A stretch of DNA of 48,196 nt, taken from contig JAGXSS010000003.1 in the NCBI GenBank assembly GCA_018334055.1, forward strand, positions 1 through 48,196, given 5' to 3'. The stretch is from Peptococcaceae bacterium (GTDB lineage: Bacteria; Bacillota; UBA994). The first letter of the stretch is position 1. Every line of letters begins with the position of its first letter. The notes below the pieces were generated by a model that was not told the DNA's origin, made no database searches, and saw nothing but the letters and a program-made list of their open reading frames with translations. Positions 15,323-22,511 of this stretch are shown here, one piece after another. A program made the translations under genes and the position numbers.

Positions 15323-15602
15323 GGGACGGTTCCTAGCGTTCTCGCGGGCAGTGATGTGGTATCATTTTTCTGACCGGAGCTTTTTAAGGAGATATTTACC
15401 TCCTAGCGCAGTAGGGTCAGCCTTCACTTCGTGAGACAGGGACACTACTAAAGGTAACGCACAAAACGGTTGACAAGACCCTCCTGAGCGAGGACTAATC
15501 CGCCCCGGCAAAGGAAAAGAAAGGAAAGGAAAGAACCGCGAAGGAAGTAAGTAAGGAAGGAAGGAAGGAAGGAAGGAAGGAAGGAACGGTGGGAACCGTC
15601 CC
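15323..15602. mobile_element. MITE-like repeat, copy B (280 bp)
   Basis: Same ends as copy A: GGGACGGTTCC at 15323-15333 and GAACCGTCCC at 15593-15602. The first ~190 bases align with copy A with scattered substitutions. It is longer because of a purine-rich run with a (AAGG)n stretch just inside the right end. The 535-base gap 15168-15702 holds this element, 155 bases of leader with no visible feature before it, and the helicase terminator. Confidence 0.75.
15553..15586. repeat. (AAGG)n microsatellite inside MITE copy B
   Basis: About 8.5 perfect AAGG units in a longer purine-only tract starting near 15510. Absent from copy A, so it expanded after duplication. A spurious Pro/Phe/Leu-rich reading frame crosses it on the minus strand. 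Confidence 0.95.
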
Positions 15603-15641
15603 CTGCGTCTAGCGGCGAAAACATCATTCCCAGCGAGCATG

Positions 15642-15684
15642 AAAATTCGGCATAGCCGTTGTTAAACGACGATGCCGAATTTTT
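15642..15684 (-). terminator. Terminator of the DEAD-box helicase gene
   Basis: AAAATTCGGCAT and ATGCCGAATTTT form a long stem with an inner CGTT/AACG stem; on the minus strand it ends in TTTTC. It lies about 20 bases past the helicase stop and is symmetric enough to work both ways. Confidence 0.85.
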
Positions 15685-15702
15685 GAGGATGGCCTCTTTT
15701 AG

Positions 15703-17127
15703 TTAGTCATTCCGGTAACTTGATTGGCTGCGCCCCCGTGTGTCCCGATGCGTCCTCGGTCTGGGATAATGGGGGGTGCTGTGCGCGGGACGGGGACGGC
15801 GCTGGCTCCTGAGCGGGATATCCTCGGTGATCATGACCGGGGTTTCGTCCGGCTCCTTAGTGAGCATCTTTAAGGCCGCAGCTACTAAGGCCACCGAATC
15901 GGCCCTAGCTAGGAGGGCTTCTGCCGCCGAAGTATAGTGCTCGATGGCACCTTCTTCGACTATCTGCAGGAGCTTTTCCATGCTCAAGCGGCGCTGCCCT
16001 TCCAGAGCCTCGCTAAAGCTTGGGCTGGGACGGCGTTTAATTTTACGGTTAATTCTCCGCTCAATGACTCTCAAGAGGTCGAGCTCCCGCGGGGTGACAA
16101 AGGTGGTCGCTTGACCGCTACGGCCCGCCCTACCGGTTCGTCCCACACGGTGCACATAGCTCTCGGGGTCCTGGGGAATGTCAAAGTTATAGATATGCGA
16201 GACGCCCTCGATATCTAGTCCTCTGGCGGCCACGTCGGTCGCCACTAAGATATCGATGGTCCCCTCGCGGAAACTGCGCATGACCATGTCTCGCTTGCTC
16301 TGGGTGAGGTCGCCATGGATGCCCATAGCCGCATAACCGCGCTTGATGAGCGCTTCGGATACCTCGTCCACGCGGCGCTTGGTGCGGCCGAAGACTATGG
16401 AAGAACCGGGGGCAGAGGTGTCGAGCAGGCGGCAAAGGAAATCGAACTTCTGCCCTTCCTTGGCCTCGGTGTAGAATTGCTCGATGGCTGAGACGGTGAG
16501 CTCATTGACCGGTGCCGCCACTTGCAAGGCGTCGCGCATAAAGCGTTTTGCCAAGTTGCGGATGGCCTCCGGCATGGTGGCGGAGAACAGCATGGTCTGC
16601 CGTTCCGCCGGGGTCTGCTCCAATATTTTTTCAATGTCTTCGATAAAGCCCATGTTGAGCATCTCATCGGCCTCGTCCAAGACGACGAAGTTGACATTTT
16701 GCAGACGCACGGTGCGGCGGCGCAAATGGTCTAGCAAACGGCCGGGCGTGGCCACGATGATTTGGGGATAGGTGCGCATGGCGCGTATCTGGCGGTCAAT
16801 TTCTTGCCCCCCGTACACGGGCAGACTGCGGATTCCCTTTACTTGGCCGATGCGGTTCAGCTCCTCGGCTACCTGCATAGCCAATTCCCGCGTAGGCGCA
16901 AGCACTAAGGCTTGCACATAGTGGACATTCGTTTGAATGCGCTCCACCAGAGGAATGCCAAAAGCGGCGGTCTTGCCGGTGCCGGTCTGCGCCTGGCCGA
17001 TGACATCCTTGTTGTCGAGAGCATAAGGGATCACCTGGGCTTGAATGGGAGTCATCTCCTCAAAACCCATCTCAGTGATAGCCTGCAGCACCTGCGGGCT
17101 TAGTGTTAAATTAGTGAAATTAGACAT
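15703..17127 (-). CDS. DEAD-box ATP-dependent RNA helicase (CshA-like)
   Basis: Cytoplasmic RNA helicase of 474 aa; CshA relatives act in mRNA decay, ribosome assembly and cold adaptation. Motifs in order: Q motif ([10 protein letters not shown]), [13 protein letters not shown], Ia PTRELAMQ, Ib [57 protein letters not shown]. After the core comes an acidic/leucine dimer-like region and a basic tail rich in Arg, Pro and Ser ([18 protein letters not shown]), typical for RNA binding. ATG 17127 has AGGAG eleven bases upstream. The leader is about 180 bases long, as in cold-regulated helicase genes. Confidence 0.93.
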   Translation of the reverse strand: MSNFTNLTLSPQVLQAITEMGFEEMTPIQAQVIPYALDNKDVIGQAQTGTGKTAAFGIPLVERIQTNVHYVQALVLAPTRELAMQVAEELNRIGQVKGIRSLPVYGGQEIDRQIRAMRTYPQIIVATPGRLLDHLRRRTVRLQNVNFVVLDEADEMLNMGFIEDIEKILEQTPAERQTMLFSATMPEAIRNLAKRFMRDALQVAAPVNELTVSAIEQFYTEAKEGQKFDFLCRLLDTSAPGSSIVFGRTKRRVDEVSEALIKRGYAAMGIHGDLTQSKRDMVMRSFREGTIDILVATDVAARGLDIEGVSHIYNFDIPQDPESYVHRVGRTGRAGRSGQATTFVTPRELDLLRVIERRINRKIKRRPSPSFSEALEGQRRLSMEKLLQIVEEGAIEHYTSAAEALLARADSVALVAAALKMLTKEPDETPVMITEDIPLRSQRRPRPAHSTPHYPRPRTHRDTRGRSQSSYRND

Positions 17128-17312
17128 GTTTTACATCTCTCCTGTAATCTTCTTTATGGTACTCCGCCAGGAAAAGGGCTTCGACAAGCACACTCTTTTC
17201 TAGCATGCCCAACAAGAAGACCTTCTCTTAAAATCAATAAGCCCCCACCACATTGCACAGTGCCGGAGGCTATAAATCACACCGAACGGGAGGCGAGTCA
17301 CCACTTCTTTGT

Positions 17313-17341
17313 ACTATAGCATGTTTTGGCGGGCAATGCAA
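17313..17341 (-). promoter_or_regulatory. Sigma-A promoter with long leader for the helicase gene
   Basis: Minus strand TTGCAT (17341-17336), 17-base spacer, TATAGT (17318-17313). The start point would be near 17306, leaving a leader of about 180 bases before ATG 17127; no known riboswitch pattern was recognised in it. Confidence 0.55.
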
Positions 17342-17377
17342 GAAAAATCGACGCCGCCGATCGGCAAATTGTGCCGC

Positions 17378-18172
17378 TCAGACATACAGATCGCGCCTAC
17401 CGTACATCAAGTAGGTGCCGACCAGCGAGGACACAATAATCACTGCCGATACGACCAAAAAGACCGGCGCAAATCCTAGCGCCTGCAACAGTTGCGGCGC
17501 GGCAAAATAACTGAAGGGCGTAATATACTTGAGAAAAGCTAGGCTCTCGCTGAGACCGGTAAGCACAGAGGCAAGGTACAAGGCAAATATTACGCCAACC
17601 CCTAGGCCACCCGACAATTTGTACCGCCTAGTTGCCGCCGCCATGAGCATGCCAACGCTTAGGAAGATAAGTTTGAAGACAAATGTAGAGGCGGTCACTA
17701 GGAGCAAGAACCGCGGAAACTCCGATTCTACCTCGTAGGGCAAGGTAAAGACAAGAATGCTGCCGACGACCACCGCCAAGAGAATGATACAACTGATGAC
17801 TGCAGCTATCAGTTTGCAGCTCACCACTTTTGGGCGGGTAACTGGCAGGGTCATGAGGAACCCTGCTGTCTTGTCGCGCTCCTCCTTCGCGATGATGTTA
17901 TTCCCCAAAAGCAAGGCATAGATCCCCAAGGCAAGGTTGAGAAAGGGAACGGTGACGGACAGGTAGCCGCTCACCGTGGTCAGGTTGGCATATTGCATTC
18001 CAAAAGCGGCCAGCATCTCAGCCGGCATGGCCTCGATAAGCTGCACCATCTCTGGATTTTTATAGTATGCCGCAAACTCGAAAAACATCATCCAGACAAA
18101 GGCGGACATAGACAGGCTCCAATAGAGCAGCAACTTGGCATGAGCCCAGAGTTCTCTCCTGACAATGTTCAT
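17378..18172 (-). CDS. ABC-2 type transporter permease (third gene of ABC exporter)
   Basis: Integral membrane subunit, 264 aa, six hydrophobic segments with the first at residues 15-35 and the last at 240-258. Between segments the signature AKEERDKTAGFLMTLPVTRP is characteristic of ABC-2 permeases, which export drugs, lipids or peptides. ATG 18172 has AGGAGG five bases upstream. It lies 9 bases after the companion permease and shares its operon with the ATPase. Substrate is unknown; no peptide or immunity gene is adjacent. Confidence 0.82.
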   Translation of the reverse strand: MNIVRRELWAHAKLLLYWSLSMSAFVWMMFFEFAAYYKNPEMVQLIEAMPAEMLAAFGMQYANLTTVSGYLSVTVPFLNLALGIYALLLGNNIIAKEERDKTAGFLMTLPVTRPKVVSCKLIAAVISCIILLAVVVGSILVFTLPYEVESEFPRFLLLVTASTFVFKLIFLSVGMLMAAATRRYKLSGGLGVGVIFALYLASVLTGLSESLAFLKYITPFSYFAAPQLLQALGFAPVFLVVSAVIIVSSLVGTYLMYGRRDLYV

Positions 18173-18181
18173 ATCTTCCTC

Positions 18182-18988
18182 CTACACCGCCGCGTGCAGG
18201 TCGCGCCGCATAAACATGAAGTACGCGACGACGTTTGCAGCGACGATAAAGACTAGGCTCAAAGTGACCAAGGGCATGTTCCAATCCCCCCGCTGCAAGA
18301 TATAGTTAGGGTCAAAATGGTTGTAGGGCGAGACTAAGGCCAAGAGCGCTCCCCCCACTATCCTTTGTAAGGCGCTGATGGCATAAAGCACGAAGGCCAA
18401 GCCTACGGCGGGGCCGATTACACTGGTAATCTTCTTGCTCAAGGCGGTGGCGAGGAAGCCGGCGCTAAAGAAGAAAAGCTGGAACAAGGGAACGCTGAGC
18501 AGGAGTGAGATAACCACGCCCACATCATAGACCATGCTGCCTCGAAACCACTCGATAGACAAGAAAGTGCCCATAATTAAACCAATGTTGGTAATAAGTA
18601 ATGCCGCCATGGCCGCGACATACTTATACAACAAAAGGCGACTTCTACTGACTGGTTTGGAGTAGAGAAAGTCTGCCGTGAGCTCCCTCTCCTCCACCGA
18701 CAGAAATTGAAACCCATAGTATGCGCTCTGGATTGCCAAGCAGAGTTGGACAAAGGCAAAGACAAAGGCAAAAAACCCCGCCACGGTAGCCAAGGACAAC
18801 CCGCCACTCATGCCAAAGGCCCGGAGGAGTTCCTCTGGGTAGTGCTGAAGAACAAGGTCCACCAAGGCGGCATCTCTCGCCAGCACCGGATACATGGCCA
18901 TGAACATGACGAGGATGGACCACAACGATATAATCCAGAACCACAGCGACCCAACATACTTCTTAAACTCAAAGTTAATTACATTCAT
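18182..18988 (-). CDS. ABC-2 type transporter permease (second gene of ABC exporter)
   Basis: Second membrane subunit, 268 aa, with about six transmembrane segments. It carries the same type of cytoplasmic signature as its partner (SVEERELTADFLYSKPVSRS), indicating that the two permeases are paralogues forming a heterodimer. The ATG at 18988 overlaps the ATPase stop (ATGA), showing translational coupling in the order ATPase, permease, permease. Confidence 0.82.
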   Translation of the reverse strand: MNVINFEFKKYVGSLWFWIISLWSILVMFMAMYPVLARDAALVDLVLQHYPEELLRAFGMSGGLSLATVAGFFAFVFAFVQLCLAIQSAYYGFQFLSVEERELTADFLYSKPVSRSRLLLYKYVAAMAALLITNIGLIMGTFLSIEWFRGSMVYDVGVVISLLLSVPLFQLFFFSAGFLATALSKKITSVIGPAVGLAFVLYAISALQRIVGGALLALVSPYNHFDPNYILQRGDWNMPLVTLSLVFIVAANVVAYFMFMRRDLHAAV

Positions 18989-19869
18989 GGCGTCACCGGC
19001 CCATAGTAATGCATGAATATCTCCTCCAAGGAGGGGTCCTCAATTACTGCATCCACTAAGTCAAGAGCTGCCAGGGCGGCCAGCAACGAATCGATGTTGC
19101 CCTTGTAAAAAAACTTGACGGTGTGGTTTTCCTGCAGCAGGTTAGTTACCCCGTCAAGGCGTAAATTGGCGGTTGCCACACCCTTGGTTCTCAGGCTGAC
19201 CCTCTTATAGTTGTCCTGACGCATGGTCTCGATGTTTTCAATTTTAATCAAGTTACCATCTTTCATGATGCCCACCCGCATGCACATATGCTGCACTTCG
19301 GAAAGTATGTGGGAGGAGAAGAATACCGTGGCCCCCCGCTTGTTTTCTTCGAGGACGAGTTCAAAGAATCTCCGTTGCATGAGTGGGTCAAGACCACTCG
19401 TCGGTTCGTCCAGCAACAGGAGGTCTGGTTCATGCAAGAGTCCTTGCACTATGCCCACCTTTTTTTTGTTGCCGTAAGAGAGTTCTTCGATTCTACGGCC
19501 TAAGTCTAGCTCCATGGCCTCGGACAGCTCATGGATGCGCCTCCGGCAGTCCTTCCCATAGAAACTGGCGGAGTAGAGGAGCAAGTCCATGACCTTCATC
19601 TGGTCATAGTAAAACACCTCTGAGGGCAGGTAGCCGATGCGTCGGCGAATGTTATGACCCTGGGATATACAGTCCTCACCAAAAATCCTTGCCCCCCCAC
19701 GGGTGGGAAAAACCAATCCCAGTATGGCTCTGATGGTCGTGGTCTTCCCTGCCCCGTTAGGGCCGATAAAGCCGAAAATCTCGCCTTTTTCCAAGGCAAA
19801 GCTCAGATTTTCGACTCCGCGAACTTTACCATAGTACTTAGTCAGCCTATCAACCTCGAGAACGTTCAT
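18985..19869 (-). CDS. ABC transporter ATP-binding protein (ABC exporter)
   Basis: Cytoplasmic ATPase, 294 aa, powering the two downstream permeases. Walker A GPNGAGKTTTIRAILGL (35-51), signature loop LSYGNKKKVGIVQGL (unusual LSYGN rather than LSGGQ, but common in this subfamily), Walker B LLLLDEPTSGLDP, H-loop SSHILSEVQHM. The last ~90 residues form the accessory domain seen in ABC-2 exporters. ATG 19869 has GGAGG eight bases upstream. First gene of the operon; it is divergent from the FMN riboswitch region. Confidence 0.9.
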   Translation of the reverse strand: MNVLEVDRLTKYYGKVRGVENLSFALEKGEIFGFIGPNGAGKTTTIRAILGLVFPTRGGARIFGEDCISQGHNIRRRIGYLPSEVFYYDQMKVMDLLLYSASFYGKDCRRRIHELSEAMELDLGRRIEELSYGNKKKVGIVQGLLHEPDLLLLDEPTSGLDPLMQRRFFELVLEENKRGATVFFSSHILSEVQHMCMRVGIMKDGNLIKIENIETMRQDNYKRVSLRTKGVATANLRLDGVTNLLQENHTVKFFYKGNIDSLLAALAALDLVDAVIEDPSLEEIFMHYYGPVTP

Positions 19870-19968
19870 TATCTATCCCTCCATCGTTCTATCTCCGGCC
19901 TTCCCAATCAAAAACAACCGCCCCGCCACCCCCACTGCCTCGCCCCGTGGACGCTCCAACATTCTTGC

Positions 19969-19998
19969 TTGACGAACGCCACTACCTTGGTGTACTCT
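19969..19998 (+). promoter_or_regulatory. Promoter of the FMN riboswitch-ribU transcript
   Basis: TTGACG (19969-19974), 18-base spacer, TACTCT (19993-19998); start near 20005, just before the aptamer at 20019. Confidence 0.5.
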
Positions 19999-20018
19999 AA
20001 GAAAGAAACTAAATAATA

Positions 20019-20134
20019 ACCTTCGGGGTCGGGTGCAATTCCCTACCGGTGGTAATGCGCAAGCTAGCCCACGAGCCAATTGGCAGACCTAGTGTGATTC
20101 TAGGGCCGACGGTACAGTCCGGAATAAAGAAGGT
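20019..20134 (+). ncRNA. FMN riboswitch (RFN element) aptamer
   Basis: Closing stem ACCTTC/GAAGGT (20019-20024, 20129-20134). Conserved pieces in order: CTTCGGGGTCGGGTGCAATT, CCCTACCGGTGGTAATGCGC, AGCCCACGAGCC, TTGGCAGACCTAGTGTGATT, CTAGGGCCGACGGTACAGTC, CGGAATAAAGAAGGT. This is the standard six-helix FMN aptamer, which shuts off riboflavin uptake or synthesis when FMN is plentiful. The downstream gene is ribU. Confidence 0.97.
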
Positions 20135-20160
20135 ATGGCATTATTTTTTGTGCTATGTTT

Positions 20161-20196
20161 GCGCCCCGATGGTCATCGGGGCGCTATTTATTATTA
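20161..20196 (+). terminator. Riboswitch expression platform terminator
   Basis: GCGCCCCGAT-GGTC-ATCGGGGCGC is a perfect 10-bp stem followed by TATTTATTATT, 26 bases after the aptamer and 15 bases before the ribU ribosome site. It is the likely ligand-controlled terminator. Confidence 0.85.
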
Positions 20197-20210
20197 AAGG
20201 AGGTCTCAAC

Positions 20211-20765
20211 TTGAACAAGTCAACCCGCAACCTCGTCATTATCTCGATGCTGGCCGGCATGAGCTACATCCTCATGTTTGCCCTGCAAATCCCCCTCATT
20301 CCGGCCGCGCCATTTTTGAAGTACGACCCTAGCGACGTCCCCGCACTCATTGGCGCTTTCTTGCTTGGCCCCGTGGCCGGGGTGGTCATTTCTTTTATAA
20401 AGGTTGCCCTCTTTTTCATAACCAAGGGTACCGGCGGACCAGTTGGTTCAATCCAAAATTTCTTGGCCTCAGCCTCTTTTGCCTTGGTCGCCGGCCTCGT
20501 CTACAAGAAGATGCCGACCAAGATTGGCGCGTTGGTGAGCATGGTCGCCGGCGGACTGGCCATGACCGCAGTCATGCACATCTCTAACGCCACCTGGGCC
20601 CTAGCCGCTTGGGGAGTACCCGAAGATGGTCGTACGGCCATGCTACTGACGATGATACTACCCTTCAACCTAGCGCGCATGACGGTCAGCACAATCCTCA
20701 CCTTCCCCCTTTATCTCGGGGTTATGCCGATACTGAAGCGCCTAGGTTGGTCCTTTAACGGCTAA
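20211..20765 (+). CDS. ribU: Riboflavin ECF transporter S component
   Basis: Membrane substrate-binding subunit of an energy-coupling factor importer, 184 aa, about six transmembrane segments. Family-typical text: LQIPLIPAAPFLKYDPSDVP near residues 25-45 and FFITKGTGGPVGSIQNFLAS (shown in part), which match RibU rather than other S components. The FMN riboswitch upstream confirms the ligand class. TTG 20211 is taken as the start because AAGGAGG precedes it by seven bases; an upstream in-frame ATG lies inside the riboswitch. The shared ECF ATPase/T units are not in the window. Confidence 0.95.
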   Translation: MNKSTRNLVIISMLAGMSYILMFALQIPLIPAAPFLKYDPSDVPALIGAFLLGPVAGVVISFIKVALFFITKGTGGPVGSIQNFLASASFALVAGLVYKKMPTKIGALVSMVAGGLAMTAVMHISNATWALAAWGVPEDGRTAMLLTMILPFNLARMTVSTILTFPLYLGVMPILKRLGWSFNG

Positions 20766-20806
20766 AAAAAGGGGAGTGTCCGGCACACGGGCGCTCCTCT
20801 TTTTTG
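20764..20806. terminator. Bidirectional terminator between ribU and yitT-like gene
   Basis: A-run plus GGGGAGTGTCCG / CGGGCGCTCCTC imperfect stem plus T-run (TTTTTTG). It begins at the ribU stop and ends six bases before the stop of the convergent gene, so it can serve both. Confidence 0.8.
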
Positions 20807-20811
20807 TTCTA

Positions 20812-21675
20812 TCACGGTGCTGTTCTATTGGAGCGGCGAAATGGGTTGTAGGCGGCAAAACGTCCCACGACCTCATCCACATCCGAAATGGTCACGAAGG
20901 CCGCCGGGTCTATGCCAAACACCACTTCTTTAAGTTGAGCCAGTTCAAAGCGGGTGAGGATGCACATAATTATTTTGCGCTGACTGTGTTCATATGCGCC
21001 TTCGCCGTAGAAAAAAGTGACGCCACGCCCCAGCTTGACGTTGAGGGCATCGGCCAATGCATCAGACTTGCTCGAAACGATAAGCGCTTTTTTCTTATCC
21101 CGCGACACTTGCATGGAGTCGACAATTCGCGCGGTGACAAACATGGCAATTAGAGTGTAAAGAGCCGCGTTCAGGTCAAAGAGCAGGGCCCCAAGCCCCA
21201 CGATGATGGCGTTAAAGGCCATCAGCACTTCCCCAATGGAAAGCGAAAACTTGCGATTCAAAATTACGCCCAAGACATCGGTGCCCCCCGTTGAAGCCCC
21301 CACCTTAAACACCAGCCCCAGTCCTATTCCATTGAGGGCTCCCCCAAATACTGACGCTAGGAGGATGTCTTCAACAGCCGAGCTCACCGGCACTAGGTCT
21401 AAAAAGGTAGAAAAGCTGAGGACGGCTAATGTAGTAAGCAAGATGAACTTGCCACCCACATACTTATATCCTAGGTACAGAATAGGGAGGTTAAGCACAA
21501 ATACCAAGATGCCAATGGGCCATCCCGTAATTGTGCCGATAATAATGCTCAAGCCAGCCACACCACCGGCCAGCATGCGGTTAGGCAGCAGCATCAGGTT
21601 AAAAGATGCGGCCGAAGAAAGTGTGCCGATAAGAATGACTAGGACCGGCCATAGATAGTTCCTCAATGCTTTCAT
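20812..21675 (-). CDS. YitT family membrane protein (YitT_membrane + DUF2179)
   Basis: Polytopic membrane protein of 287 aa with five to six hydrophobic segments in the first 190 residues and a soluble C-terminal DUF2179 domain (KALIVSSKSDALADALN, GRGVTFFYGEGAYEHSQRKI). Typical YitT text: NLMLLPNRMLAGGVAGLSII and GGTDVLGVILNRK. Function of the family is not settled. ATG 21675 has a GGGGGG site. It stands alone between the convergent ribU and the divergent GDT1 gene. Confidence 0.9.
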   Translation of the reverse strand: MKALRNYLWPVLVILIGTLSSAASFNLMLLPNRMLAGGVAGLSIIIGTITGWPIGILVFVLNLPILYLGYKYVGGKFILLTTLAVLSFSTFLDLVPVSSAVEDILLASVFGGALNGIGLGLVFKVGASTGGTDVLGVILNRKFSLSIGEVLMAFNAIIVGLGALLFDLNAALYTLIAMFVTARIVDSMQVSRDKKKALIVSSKSDALADALNVKLGRGVTFFYGEGAYEHSQRKIIMCILTRFELAQLKEVVFGIDPAAFVTISDVDEVVGRFAAYNPFRRSNRTAP

Positions 21676-21761
21676 CAGCAGACCCCCCTTAATGATTCAC
21701 TTGAGTATACCACGCCTTGGCCTCATTGCGGTCCATTGCTAGTATGTATGTGCTACTGTGC

Positions 21762-21767
21762 TATAAT
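21762..21767 (+). promoter_or_regulatory. Extended -10 element upstream of the GDT1-like gene
   Basis: TGCTATAAT gives an extended -10 (TG-N-TATAAT) about 75 bases before the start codon. No convincing -35 was found. The leader that follows was checked for a yybP-ykoY manganese riboswitch and no clear match was seen. Confidence 0.4.
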
Positions 21768-21841
21768 CATCTCGCTACCTAGGGAATCCTTGCCCCGGCA
21801 AAGGAGTGCCCCTGGCAGAGTACCACTGAGGAGGATTTTGC

Positions 21842-22510
21842 GTGATACTACACCTCATCACAACTGCCATGGTAGTCTTTCTGGCCGAGCTTGGCGACAA
21901 GACTCAACTGATGTGCATGGCCTTTGTGGCCAAGTTTGGCATGCGGCAGGTCTTTATGGGCGCAAGCGCAGCCGCATTATTAAACACCGCCCTAGCTGTA
22001 GTCCTCGGCGAAGGATTAACTAGGGCTATCCCGCTTACCACGCTGCAAATGCTTGCTGGTATAGGATTTCTTGGTTTTGGGTTTTGGACCATGCGCCAAG
22101 GAAGGCGCAACGAAATGTGCCCGACGCCGACCTCGCGGTCTAGGCACCCCTTTTGGACTGTGTTCTTTTCTTTTTTCTTGGCCGAATTTGGCGACAAGAC
22201 ACAACTTGTCACCCTTGGTCTAACCGCCAAGTTTGACAACCCGCTGCTTATCTGGGTGGGAGCAAGCGCCGGCCTAATAGCGGCACAACTCGTCGGCATC
22301 GGCATGAGCGGCTACATCAGCAAACGCCTACCCCCTACTTTTCTGCAAAAGAGCGCGGCAATAATGTTTCTAGCCTTCGGCAGTGTCACCTTATACCAAA
22401 GCGTTCCGCCCTACTTACAGCACCCCTTGGTGGTGCTCGCCTACTTGTGCTTACTGGGCACAACCGCTTTGGTCATGCTCCGCCGACAGCAGGTGCCGAG
22501 ACGCACCTAG
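21842..22510 (+). CDS. TMEM165/GDT1 family cation exporter (UPF0016)
   Basis: Membrane protein of 222 aa with two homologous halves, each bearing the family's metal-binding motif: AELGDKTQLM (about 15-24) and AEFGDKTQLV (about 116-125). Members move Mn2+ or Ca2+ out of the cytoplasm. A short charged loop (RQGRRNEMCPTPTSRSRHP) separates the halves. GTG 21842 has GAGGAGG about eight bases upstream. It converges with the SbcC-like gene, with a single base between stops. Confidence 0.9.
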   Translation: MILHLITTAMVVFLAELGDKTQLMCMAFVAKFGMRQVFMGASAAALLNTALAVVLGEGLTRAIPLTTLQMLAGIGFLGFGFWTMRQGRRNEMCPTPTSRSRHPFWTVFFSFFLAEFGDKTQLVTLGLTAKFDNPLLIWVGASAGLIAAQLVGIGMSGYISKRLPPTFLQKSAAIMFLAFGSVTLYQSVPPYLQHPLVVLAYLCLLGTTALVMLRRQQVPRRT

Positions 22511-22511
22511 C

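Noticed and set aside
15362-15640. Pro/Phe/Leu-rich 92-codon frame on the minus strand
   Set aside because: It translates the AAGG microsatellite and MITE copy B; no ribosome site or family similarity.
21676-21841. yybP-ykoY manganese riboswitch upstream of the GDT1-like gene
   Set aside because: Only general GC-rich pairing is visible; the conserved aptamer loops could not be found.
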